Assembly (NCBI RefSeq): GCF_003217155.1
Contig: NZ_QJSU01000001.1
Location: forward strand, 496,001 to 560,000
Length of the DNA stretch: 64,000 bases
Reading direction: 5' to 3'
From: Psychrobacter fozii
GTDB taxonomy: Bacteria; Pseudomonadota; Gammaproteobacteria; Pseudomonadales; Moraxellaceae
The notes beneath the pieces are model-generated. The model made no database searches and was not told the origin of the DNA. It saw only the letters and a list, made by a program, of their open reading frames with translations. Below are positions 56,926-64,000 of the stretch, piece by piece. The position numbers and the translations under genes were made by a program. Within the stretch, counting starts at the first letter, position 1, and each line of letters opens with the position of its first letter.

Positions 56926-56956
56926 AAAAAGGGAGAGCGTTAGCTCTCCCTTTTTT
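56926..56956 (+). terminator. Terminator of the RlpA-like gene
   Basis: AAAAAGGGAGAGC (56926-56938) and GCTCTCCCTTTTT (56943-56955) form a 13-bp stem with a four-base loop; T run follows. Works in both directions toward the ABC-F gene end. Confidence 0.93.
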
Positions 56957-57032
56957 ATGCCTGCTTATATAATCTAAAAACTGCTGAACAAACACTTAAA
57001 CCTTCTGATTGCAGTTCTCTATATAACCCTCT

Positions 57033-59054
57033 CTACTTGGCAGCAGATTCTATTTCCTCTAACGTCGTCATTGATAGCAATAGTTTCTCTTCGTTATTAC
57101 TATGCTGCTGTTGTAGTGCTGTTTGCTCATTGAGCAAAACAAGCAAATCAGACTTACGACTCTCTTCATACAATGTGGTATCCGCAAGCTTCTCTTCAAG
57201 CGTCGCAAGCTGTCCATCAATTTTAGCCAATAGCTTTTCTGTGTCTTCTATCTCACGGCGAATAGGAGCAGTAAGTTTGCGTTGTTCAGCCGCTAACTTA
57301 CGCTGCTCTTCTTTACTTAGTGCAGGCTCAGTAGCTTTGCTTTTTGATGAAGTATCAGATGCTTGACTGTTCACTTGACTGATATTTGTTTCACGTGAAA
57401 CAAACTTCTTGCTCTCTTTTTTACTTTTTTTCTTACCAGTGTTTTTATCTGATGAATTCTCTTGCTTGCGCTTTTCTGCCAACCATTTACCATAGTCGCT
57501 GATGTCGCCATCGAACTCTTCGATAATACCGTCATGTACCAAATACAGCTCATCACAAACGTTAGCAATCAATTCACGATCATGCGAGACCAAGACCACT
57601 GCCCCTTCGAAGCCTTGTAGCGCGATGGTCAATGCTTGACGCATCTGTAAGTCTAAATGGTTGGTTGGCTCATCAAGCACTAGAACGTTCGGGCGCTGCC
57701 AGACAATTAATGCTAGCGTCAAACGTGCACGTTCACCACCTGAGAACAGCTCGCTTGGGGTGTCAATACGATCACCACGGAAGTCAAAGCTGCCTAAGAA
57801 TGAACGTAGCATCGCATCAGACGTTTTGCCTGCTAGACGACGCAGCATCTCTATCGGTGTTGCCTTGGCATCTAAGATGTCCATTTGATGCTGGTTAAAA
57901 TAGCCCAGTTTCAGTGTATCAGACATACGATACGTGCCTGTTAATACACCAAGCTCGCCAACCAACGCCTTAATCAGTGTAGATTTACCTGCACCATTCA
58001 TACCCAGCAAGCCAAGACGCGTATCTGGCGTCACCTGTACATTGGCATTATGCAGCAGTGGTACGTCGCTATAACCAATATCCGCTTTCGTCAGCTCAAT
58101 CAGCGGTGAGCTCATATTGGCTGGCTCATAAAAACGGAACGAGAACGGGTTGTCCGCCATCATTGGCGACAGCTCCGCCATACGCTCAAGCTGCTTGATA
58201 CGGCTCTGGGCCTGTTTGGCTTTACTGGCTTTGGCACGGAAACGACGAATAAAGTCATCCAAATGTGCCTTGGTCGCTTCTTGCTTCTCAAACGCTTGCT
58301 GCTGTTGTGCCATACGCTCATGACGCGTGCGAATGAACTGCTGATAGTTACCGGTATAAAGGGTGATTTTTTGTTGTTCGACATGCAAAATATGACCGAC
58401 CGTCGCATCCAAAAATGCTTGGTCATGCGAGATGACAATCACGAGACCCATAAAAGCATTGATCCAAGTCTCTAGCCAAAGGATCGCATCCAAATCCAAA
58501 TGGTTGGTTGGCTCATCGAGTAACATAAGATCCGCACGGCTCATCAAAGTTTTGGCAAGGTTTAAGCGCATACGCCAACCACCCGAAAAACCTTCTACTG
58601 GTAGCTCATGCTGATTGGTATTGAAACCCAAGCCCGCCATAATTTGCGCGGCTTTAGTTGGCGTACGATAGCCATCAATTTCATCAAACTGCTGATGCAA
58701 TATGCCAATCTGCTCATCACTGACGCTGCTCAAATCATTCAATGAAGCATTAATCTCATACCACTGCTCATCACCACTTAATACATAATCAATGGCCGTC
58801 TGCTTAGTCGCACCAACTTCCTGCGCCATATGCGCCACATGCCAGCTATCAGGAATACTCACTTCGCCCTTATCAAGGGTAACTTCAGTATCGCCCTTAC
58901 CCATTCGCGTGAGTAATAAAGCGAACAAAGTAGATTTGCCTGTGCCGTTATTGCCTGTTAAGCCAACCTTGTGACCCGGATGTAGCTGGAAGCTTGCACC
59001 TGCAAACAATTCACGACCATCACGGCGAACACCAACGTCTTTAAATTCGATCAT
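57033..59054 (-). CDS. yheS: ABC-F family ATPase, YheS-like
   Basis: Soluble twin-ATPase protein of the translation-associated ABC-F group. The 673 residues contain GLTGNNGTGKST (Walker A1), FSGGWRMRLNLAKTL, LLDEPTNHLDLDA, the interdomain P-site linker (about 235-310), then GLLGMNGAGKST (A2), FSGGERARLTLAL and LVLDEPTNHLDLQM. A C-terminal Lys/Ser-rich linker and a coiled coil (about 590-673) follow. No membrane segments. The start (MIEFKDVGVRRDGRELF) and family features favour YheS over Uup, EttA or Rbb; ABC-F proteins act on the ribosomal E site to aid translation. Divergent from erpA. Confidence 0.9.
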   Translation of the reverse strand: MIEFKDVGVRRDGRELFAGASFQLHPGHKVGLTGNNGTGKSTLFALLLTRMGKGDTEVTLDKGEVSIPDSWHVAHMAQEVGATKQTAIDYVLSGDEQWYEINASLNDLSSVSDEQIGILHQQFDEIDGYRTPTKAAQIMAGLGFNTNQHELPVEGFSGGWRMRLNLAKTLMSRADLMLLDEPTNHLDLDAILWLETWINAFMGLVIVISHDQAFLDATVGHILHVEQQKITLYTGNYQQFIRTRHERMAQQQQAFEKQEATKAHLDDFIRRFRAKASKAKQAQSRIKQLERMAELSPMMADNPFSFRFYEPANMSSPLIELTKADIGYSDVPLLHNANVQVTPDTRLGLLGMNGAGKSTLIKALVGELGVLTGTYRMSDTLKLGYFNQHQMDILDAKATPIEMLRRLAGKTSDAMLRSFLGSFDFRGDRIDTPSELFSGGERARLTLALIVWQRPNVLVLDEPTNHLDLQMRQALTIALQGFEGAVVLVSHDRELIANVCDELYLVHDGIIEEFDGDISDYGKWLAEKRKQENSSDKNTGKKKSKKESKKFVSRETNISQVNSQASDTSSKSKATEPALSKEEQRKLAAEQRKLTAPIRREIEDTEKLLAKIDGQLATLEEKLADTTLYEESRKSDLLVLLNEQTALQQQHSNNEEKLLLSMTTLEEIESAAK

Positions 59055-59507
59055 ATAATTTCTTCATCTCAACAGTAATATAAAAATAAGGCAATAAAAA
59101 CACACATCTGGCATGCTAACTGGCGGCTATTATTTCAAACGCTTGCCCGATAGGCAAACGATTAAATAACTATTTCAAAACTAAGTATTTATTGAGGTAA
59201 AAAGCCTTTCGCCTTATAAGCAATTATCAGGGTCACAAAGGCTTATGTTGAATGCGATAAATTCGATTAGCAGCGTCACTCTTGACAAACGATTCGCGAC
59301 CCCCATTATGATATAATGCTAAAAGATAAGTGCCGACTGTATGCCCAAGCGTTTGGATGGCACAAACAGCTTATATTGCTCCAATAGCTTTATCCTAATA
59401 ACAGCACCCAATTAAATCAAACGCCGTGCGTATCTTTATTTGCAACCATTTCATTGCAAACCCAAACAGGACGACGACCGCATTTGATCCTAGCAACTGA
59501 GGTAGAT
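59055..59507. other. Divergent intergenic region yheS / erpA
   Basis: About 450 bases. TTGACA (59282-59287) and TATGAT (59307-59312) with a 19-base spacer form a candidate erpA promoter. About 190 bases of leader follow, with a GTGCC/GGCAC pairing around 59331-59362. A short 24-codon frame at 59341 lacks a ribosome binding site. Confidence 0.45.
59282..59312 (+). promoter_or_regulatory. Candidate erpA promoter
   Basis: TTGACA and TATGAT boxes, spacer 19 bases, with TATAAT overlapping just downstream. Position suits erpA with a long leader. The spacer is two bases longer than ideal. Confidence 0.4.
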
Positions 59508-59888
59508 ATGAACGAATCAGCCAACCAATTTAGTCCAAGCTCGAGCCAGCCAGTAGATCCAACGGTACTAAGCCTAACCGATAGTGCCGCACAAAAAGTA
59601 CGTCGCCTACGTGAAGAAGAAGGTGATAGCGACCTTATGCTACGCGTCTATGTGACTGGCGGTGGCTGCTCAGGTTTCTCTTATGGCTTTAATTTTGCCA
59701 ATGAGTTGAATGAAGATGATGCCAACTTTGACAATGAAGATGTGACCTTAGTGGTAGACTCACTAAGCTACCAGTATTTGCAAGGTTCTACTGTTGACTA
59801 CACTGAAGGGTTAGAAGGCGCACGCTTTATCGTGACCAACCCGAACGCAACGACTACTTGTGGCTGTGGCTCTTCATTCTCAATCTAA
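59508..59888 (+). CDS. erpA: Iron-sulfur cluster insertion protein ErpA
   Basis: A-type carrier that passes Fe-S clusters to target proteins, including isoprenoid-synthesis enzymes. The 126 residues have the three conserved cysteines: [12 protein letters not shown] and [15 protein letters not shown]-started longer frame (59454) is in phase, but GAGG lies five bases before the ATG at 59508 and the protein then begins like other ErpA. The N-terminal 20 residues are Ser/Gln-rich and variable. Confidence 0.94.
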   Translation: MNESANQFSPSSSQPVDPTVLSLTDSAAQKVRRLREEEGDSDLMLRVYVTGGGCSGFSYGFNFANELNEDDANFDNEDVTLVVDSLSYQYLQGSTVDYTEGLEGARFIVTNPNATTTCGCGSSFSI

Positions 59889-60230
59889 ATTAGCGGTATC
59901 CGTGAGTGTTCATTCAGATGCCCTAGTTATTGGCTATAGCGATGATAAGTAGCTTGACGTCATCTATTAAAAGCATCTATCTGCTAGGTAGGTGCTTTTT
60001 ATTCACTTGGTTTTATAGTGCATAAATGACACGTTATTCAAAAACCAGTGTGGCTTAAATATCCGCTGACATTCAGACAGATAAGCCATTGTAAAGCTTA
60101 TCGTATTTGTAATCGTCCGTGGTTTTCAAGGCAGCTTTGAGCTAAACTGACGGAATTCTTAATCCAATATTTACCTCTTTTATGGTCGAACGCTAGTCGT
60201 GTTTTGATCCTCCATAATAAATAACAATAG
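59889..60230. other. Intergenic region erpA / gshA
   Basis: About 340 bases with the erpA terminator at 59969-60000 and a GGCTTA/TAAGCC inverted repeat (about 60053-60089). gshA promoter expected in the remainder. Confidence 0.4.
59969..60000 (+). terminator. Terminator of erpA
   Basis: AAAAGCATCTA (59969-59979) faces TAGGTGCTTTT (59989-59999). The single mismatch is a U-G pair in the plus-strand RNA, followed by T. Confidence 0.82.
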
Positions 60231-61814
60231 ATGACTATTATGAGTAATTTTGCGAGTAGCTTTGTGAACTTTGAAATCCCTAACTGGTTTGACAGCAAGC
60301 ATTTAACGGGCATGTTACGCGGTATCGAAAAAGAAGGTCTGCGCGTTAGACCTGACGGATATCTGGCTCAAACACCACACCCAGCCAAACTTGGATCAAA
60401 ACTCACCCATCCATTTATCACTACTGACTATTCAGAAAGCCTACTTGAGCTCATTACTGACCCCAAGACTTCACCAAAAGAAACGCTAAACATGCTGCGT
60501 CAGTTGCACGTACTGGTCTATCAAGCCATGCCTGAAGGTGAGCTGATGTGGCCACTGTCGATGCCTTGCATGCTGTCATCAAAAGATGAAGACATCCCAT
60601 TAGCTGATTATGGTAGCTCTAATACTGGTAAGCTCAAGACGTTATATCGTAGTGGTTTGGGCATTCGTTATGGTCGCCGTATGCAGACGATTGCTGGTTT
60701 GCATTATAACTTGTCTTTCGGTGACGGACTCTTTGACGTCTGGCAAGCGCAAACACCTACCGCGCAAGACCAAACGCCCACAGAATTCAAAAATGAAAAA
60801 TACCTTGGGCTTATCCGTAACTTCAAGCGACTAACCAGTCTGGTTCTCTATCTATTGGGTGCCAGTCCAAGCGTTTGTCCTTGTTTCTTAGCGGGTCGCG
60901 AGCATGATTTAGAACTGCTAAACAACTCAACCTATTATAAGCCGACTGCTACTAGCCTACGTATGGGCAAGCTTGGCTATACCAATAGTGTGCAAGAGCA
61001 GCTCGATATTCGTTATAACTACTTGCCAGAATATGTAGAAGGATTGCGCCGTGCGATTCAAACGCCGCATGAGAGCTTCGCCAAGCTTGGATTAGAGGAT
61101 GCTGAGGGCAACCCTATTCAGATCAATAATCATATTTTGCAAATAGAAAATGAATACTATAGCCCTATCCGTCCCAAACAAATTGCGATGAGTGGCGAGA
61201 CGCCAACTGAAGCGCTTGAACGTCGTGGTATCGCTTATGTTGAGTTCCGCGCCATTGATCTTGACCCTTATAGTGATGTCGGTATTCGTCTGTCTAGTGC
61301 CTGCTTCTTAGAAGTCATGGCACTGTATTGCCTGTTCAATGACTCTCCTGACTTGCTACCTGAGGAAGAAGAAGCACTGGCTATCAACCTTGAACGTGTG
61401 GTAAACGAGGGTCGCCGTGATGATCTACACATCATCAATAACGGCGAGGAGCAATTGCTTGAGAGCTGGATGCTGACACACCTAGAGCGTATGCAGCCAC
61501 TTGCCGCATTACTTGATGCTCATTATGGCGGCAATGATTACCGTGCAGCAGTTGCGTTAATGCAAGGCAAAGCAGGACACTCTGAGTCAACCATCTCAGC
61601 ACAAGTCAATTCTGATAGTCAGCGTTTGGGCAGCCTATGGCAGCTTGGCTTTACTTTGGCGCAGCAGCATCGCAATTCGTTATTGCAGCAAACGCTTAGT
61701 CCAAACACTCAAGCTAAGTATGAAGTGCTGGCAGAAAAATCGATACTGCAGCAAGCAGATATCGAAAAAGCAGAAACAGAAGATTTTATGGAATTTTTGC
61801 AACAGTACCGCTAA
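60231..61814 (+). CDS. gshA: Glutamate-cysteine ligase
   Basis: First, rate-limiting step of glutathione synthesis, ATP-dependent. The 527 residues match the gammaproteobacterial GshA: GIEKEGLRV (31-39), FITTDYSESLLELIT, AGLHYNLSFGD, LGASPSVCPCFL and the YVEFRAIDLDPYSDVGI segment, covering the active site. The ATG three codons in is an alternative start. Followed by dsbB, 55 bases on. gshB is not in the window. Confidence 0.95.
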   Translation: MTIMSNFASSFVNFEIPNWFDSKHLTGMLRGIEKEGLRVRPDGYLAQTPHPAKLGSKLTHPFITTDYSESLLELITDPKTSPKETLNMLRQLHVLVYQAMPEGELMWPLSMPCMLSSKDEDIPLADYGSSNTGKLKTLYRSGLGIRYGRRMQTIAGLHYNLSFGDGLFDVWQAQTPTAQDQTPTEFKNEKYLGLIRNFKRLTSLVLYLLGASPSVCPCFLAGREHDLELLNNSTYYKPTATSLRMGKLGYTNSVQEQLDIRYNYLPEYVEGLRRAIQTPHESFAKLGLEDAEGNPIQINNHILQIENEYYSPIRPKQIAMSGETPTEALERRGIAYVEFRAIDLDPYSDVGIRLSSACFLEVMALYCLFNDSPDLLPEEEEALAINLERVVNEGRRDDLHIINNGEEQLLESWMLTHLERMQPLAALLDAHYGGNDYRAAVALMQGKAGHSESTISAQVNSDSQRLGSLWQLGFTLAQQHRNSLLQQTLSPNTQAKYEVLAEKSILQQADIEKAETEDFMEFLQQYR

Positions 61815-61869
61815 GTTCTGATTACCATTTAACATTTATAGCTGACTATTTTATAAGAGTAACTGCCCA

Positions 61870-62397
61870 ATGCTAAAGCTAGCCACCTACCGCTCTTTGC
61901 AAGTGTTTTTGGTCATTATGACCGTCATCGGTATGAGTTTTGCGCTGTTTTTTCTACAGCGTCATTTGGGGCTTTTACCGTGCCCACTTTGTATTTTTCA
62001 ACGTGTTGGCCTAATTGTCATGGGCAGTTTTGCTCTGATATCGGCAGTATTTAATCCCAAGTCTAAAGGCATGAGACTGCTATTGTGGCTGGGTAGCTTG
62101 ATAGGCATTGGCTGGTCTACAGCAGTCGCAGTACGCCATGTCTGGTTACAGCACTTACCTGCCGATTTAGTTCCATCTTGTGGCCCAGGTCTAAATTATT
62201 GGATAGACACCCTACCTGTGTTGCAAGTATTCAAAGAAGTTTTTGCAGGCTCTGGTGAATGTGCTGAAATTGCTTGGACCTTTATAGGATTAAGTATCCC
62301 TGAGCAGTCTTTGATTCTATTTAGCGTGCTGTTATTGGTACATGTGCTGATATTATGGCGTATCTTACGACCTGTCACCCCTAGCCACACCGCTTAA
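61870..62397 (+). CDS. dsbB: Disulfide bond formation protein DsbB
   Basis: Inner-membrane quinone reductase that reoxidises DsbA. The 175 residues have four helices and the two redox pairs: Cys38-Pro-Leu-Cys41 (in CPLCIFQR) and Cys104...Cys131 in the second periplasmic loop (VPSCGPGL, GSGECAEIAW). The gene follows gshA; the functions are both thiol-related, but co-regulation is only inferred. Confidence 0.93.
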   Translation: MLKLATYRSLQVFLVIMTVIGMSFALFFLQRHLGLLPCPLCIFQRVGLIVMGSFALISAVFNPKSKGMRLLLWLGSLIGIGWSTAVAVRHVWLQHLPADLVPSCGPGLNYWIDTLPVLQVFKEVFAGSGECAEIAWTFIGLSIPEQSLILFSVLLLVHVLILWRILRPVTPSHTA

Positions 62398-62880
62398 TAA
62401 CTGCTTAACAAGTACGTAAATTCCATACTTTTTTACGCTACCATCGTTCATCTAGATAGATATGCAGGCAATATGACTCGATATCTATTTAGATGAAAAC
62501 TGCTTTACCACTAAGCTCTGCTGACCTGATAACCACCTCTACTACGCTTTCTTATCCAAAGCTTTCATTCCTTAAACAACACTCCCCTTTAAGCCCCCCA
62601 TAACAAAAATTCTACAGAGATATCTTCAATCTTTGGTATCTTGACCCTGCTTATTTTTTTTCTCATTGGTTGATATGACTGAGATAGCTTTTACTCTGAT
62701 GTTTGTTTTTGGCTAATGTTCCGTCTGCTTCGTATCATATCTTTTGGCAACAAAACCTCAAATAATGCTCTTTCAACGCTTATATTTCCCACTATCTTGT
62801 ATTTTTGACGATAGAATCACATTGCTCATAGTATGGGTAATCTACAGAAATATTATTTAAAAACTGTTTTTGGTGTGACC
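62398..62880. other. Intergenic region dsbB / NlpE-like
   Basis: About 480 bases, with a long imperfect hairpin at 62447-62497 and AT-rich sequence after it. In-frame codons upstream of 62881 extend the next gene in part of this stretch but lack a clear start. Confidence 0.4.
62447..62497 (+). repeat. 17-bp inverted repeat, possible terminator or operator
   Basis: TTCATCTAGATAGATAT (62447-62463) and ATATCTATTTAGATGAA (62481-62497) pair with a 17-base loop. The one mismatch is G-U in plus-strand RNA. No T run follows, so it is not a standard terminator. Confidence 0.6.
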
Positions 62881-63513
62881 ATGATATATTTTGCGCCTGT
62901 TTGCTCTATTACATTGACTGTCATCAGACGCTATGGCCGTTTTTTGCTGGCACTACCTTTTTGCGTAGTCCTTATCAGCTGTGACAATGCTTCGCCTAAT
63001 ACTGATCAGGGTATGGTAAATGAAGTTATCCCTGTTGATGGCTCAGCGTCAGCTGACCTTACAAATAGCTTGTCAGATAATAGTGACGGGTTACAAGGCT
63101 CTGATAGTGAGCAAGATAACGCAGAAGGCCAATCACTTATTGCTGCTGCGCAACCAAGTAATGAGTCGAACACCTACCAAACACAGACAGATTCAAAGTC
63201 ACATAGCAGCGCATTACAAGCGACGTTAATGGGCGATTATGGTGGTATGGTGCCTTGTTCGTCTTGTGATAATATCGATGTCACACTGAACTTATTCGCT
63301 GATGGCTCAGTACTCAAGACCAGTATTTACAATAGTCCTGAGACGCCACGTTCACCGCTTTTTGAGTCTGGCATCTATCGTCAAGATAATAATAAGATTA
63401 CGATTGTCTACCAACAAAAACAGATTGAGACCTATAGTATTCAAGACAATCATCTTATATTGATGGACGAAAATAAGAGTCCTAATAATGACTATACCTT
63501 GTCACGTAAATAA
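62881..63513 (+). CDS. NlpE N-terminal-domain lipoprotein
   Basis: A lipoprotein related to the N-terminal domain of NlpE (copper-resistance/CpxA-signalling). From the ATG at 62881, RRYGRFLLALPFCVVLISC ends in the lipobox Cys34. A Ser/Asp/Asn-rich, probably disordered linker follows. The NlpE domain lies at the C-terminal end: GDYGGMVPCSSCDNIDVTLNLFADGS, with the CSSC pair typical of the family, and SGIYRQDNNKITI. The OB-fold C-terminal domain of E. coli NlpE is absent. The start is uncertain (62833, or TTG 62914, which gives a neater signal peptide). Confidence 0.8.
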   Translation: MIYFAPVCSITLTVIRRYGRFLLALPFCVVLISCDNASPNTDQGMVNEVIPVDGSASADLTNSLSDNSDGLQGSDSEQDNAEGQSLIAAAQPSNESNTYQTQTDSKSHSSALQATLMGDYGGMVPCSSCDNIDVTLNLFADGSVLKTSIYNSPETPRSPLFESGIYRQDNNKITIVYQQKQIETYSIQDNHLILMDENKSPNNDYTLSRK

Positions 63514-63814
63514 GACTGTAGGCAGACCGTCAGATATCAACAAGTTCGAATAAATAAACACCTAAGCCAATACACCAAACAACGCCTACTTTTAAGGCGT
63601 TTTTTATTGGTCATCTAATAGTGTTTACTTTACAATGAGTGGCTGTTTACCCTGTTGATACTTTGATGACTGCTTGCTCATTCTGCAATAAAGGTCCTTG
63701 GTACGGGTAATATGTAGGCGGGGTTCGACCTATAATAATCAGCTGTTTATTCTGCTGATATTACAAACGACTTTACGTTTTCATTCTTTCAATTTATGCT
63801 CATACGGAACGTCT
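63514..63814. other. Intergenic region NlpE-like / mpl
   Basis: About 300 bases containing a terminator near its left end and, presumably, the mpl promoter. Nothing else seen. Confidence 0.4.
63581..63606 (+). terminator. Terminator of the NlpE-like gene
   Basis: AACGCCT (63581-63587) and AGGCGTT (63595-63601) form a 7-bp stem, seven-base loop, followed by TTTTTA. Confidence 0.82.
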
Positions 63815-64000
63815 ATGCACATTCATATTCTTGGTATTTGTGGTACTTTTATGGGCTCGTTGGCCTTACTAGCGCGAGAACTTGGGCACACCGTAACTGG
63901 CTCTGATGCCAATGTGTATCCGCCTATGTCCACCCAATTAGAAAATGCAGGCGTCACTATTGAAGCAGGCTACCTGATAGAACATTTGCAGCCAGCACCA
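63815..64000 (+). CDS. mpl: UDP-N-acetylmuramate:tripeptide ligase Mpl, N-terminal part
   Basis: Cell-wall recycling enzyme that attaches the recovered tripeptide L-Ala-gamma-D-Glu-meso-Dap to UDP-MurNAc. The first 62 residues are present; the gene leaves the window. HIHILGICGTFMGSLALLARELGHTVTGSDANVYPPMS is the Mur-ligase N-terminal Rossmann start, with the ICGTFMG nucleotide-binding loop that distinguishes Mpl from MurC. CGGAA lies seven bases before the ATG. Confidence 0.9.
   Translation, partial: MHIHILGICGTFMGSLALLARELGHTVTGSDANVYPPMSTQLENAGVTIEAGYLIEHLQPAP

Noticed and set aside
59341-59415. 24-codon frame in the erpA leader
   Set aside because: No Shine-Dalgarno and no run of regulatory codons; more likely part of an untranslated leader.

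Overview
The window looks like a chromosomal segment of a Psychrobacter species (Moraxellaceae, Gammaproteobacteria). The base composition is moderately AT-rich. The translation/RNA block has the order tpiA, secG, tRNA-Leu, tRNA-fMet, rimP, nusA, infB, rbfA, truB, rpsO, pnp seen in Pseudomonas and its relatives, and there is a type IV pilus pilBCD cluster. The clearest genus-level clue is a gene for a Balon-type ribosome hibernation factor (baeRF/aeRF1-Pelota family), which was first described from Psychrobacter urativorans. No rRNA, phage, plasmid backbone, CRISPR array or complete insertion sequence is visible. Nearly all of the window is core chromosome.

Layout. 1-2376: a truncated secreted protein, class I fructose-bisphosphate aldolase and a DMT-family transporter, all on the minus strand. 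2726-6240: an ABC exporter, an alpha/beta hydrolase and an AlkB-like dioxygenase on the plus strand; the ABC gene lies between two degenerate copies of a small repeat. 6265-9462: quinone oxidoreductase, EEP-family phosphodiesterase and the Balon homologue (minus). 9634-9807: a 174-bp MITE-like element, the intact copy of that repeat. 10259-13889: oligopeptidase A, a YheV-like zinc ribbon, a coiled-coil membrane protein and a diverged macrodomain protein. 14122-28003 (all minus): pnp, rpsO, two tiny hydrophilic proteins and a DJ-1/PfpI protein (an insertion in the otherwise conserved block), truB, rbfA, infB, nusA, rimP, tRNA-fMet, tRNA-Leu, secG, tpiA. 28449-33351: pilB, pilC, pilD, coaE. 33314-34672: rlmB and ppnP. 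35347-41526: recN, yqgE, ruvX, a membrane protein, a TusA-like protein, a methyltransferase and xerD. 41597-46020: secreted protein, RsmC-like methyltransferase, lptG, lptF. 46513-51155: cysteine hydrolase, pepA (preceded by eight copies of an 8-bp repeat), holC, sstT. 51248-56919: membrane protein, cbpM, cbpA, DUF4105 and DUF3015 proteins, small RlpA-like protein. 57033-64000: YheS-type ABC-F ATPase, erpA, gshA, dsbB, an NlpE-like lipoprotein and the start of mpl.

How it fits together. The centre of the window makes, matures and protects the translation machinery: initiation (infB, tRNA-fMet), 30S and 50S maturation (rimP, rbfA, rlmB), tRNA modification (truB), transcription-translation coupling (nusA), mRNA decay (pnp), ribosome rescue/ABC-F (yheS) and hibernation (Balon). 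Envelope work is represented by lptFG, dsbB, secG, mpl, the RlpA-like protein and the pilus assembly genes. DNA maintenance is represented by recN, ruvX, xerD, holC and the AlkB-like protein. The strongest candidate for a recently recognised system is the Balon gene. The most interesting non-coding signals are the MITE family, the 8-bp tandem array before pepA, and long inverted repeats upstream of Balon and downstream of dsbB. Functions were assigned by reading motifs and by recall of families; no database search was run.
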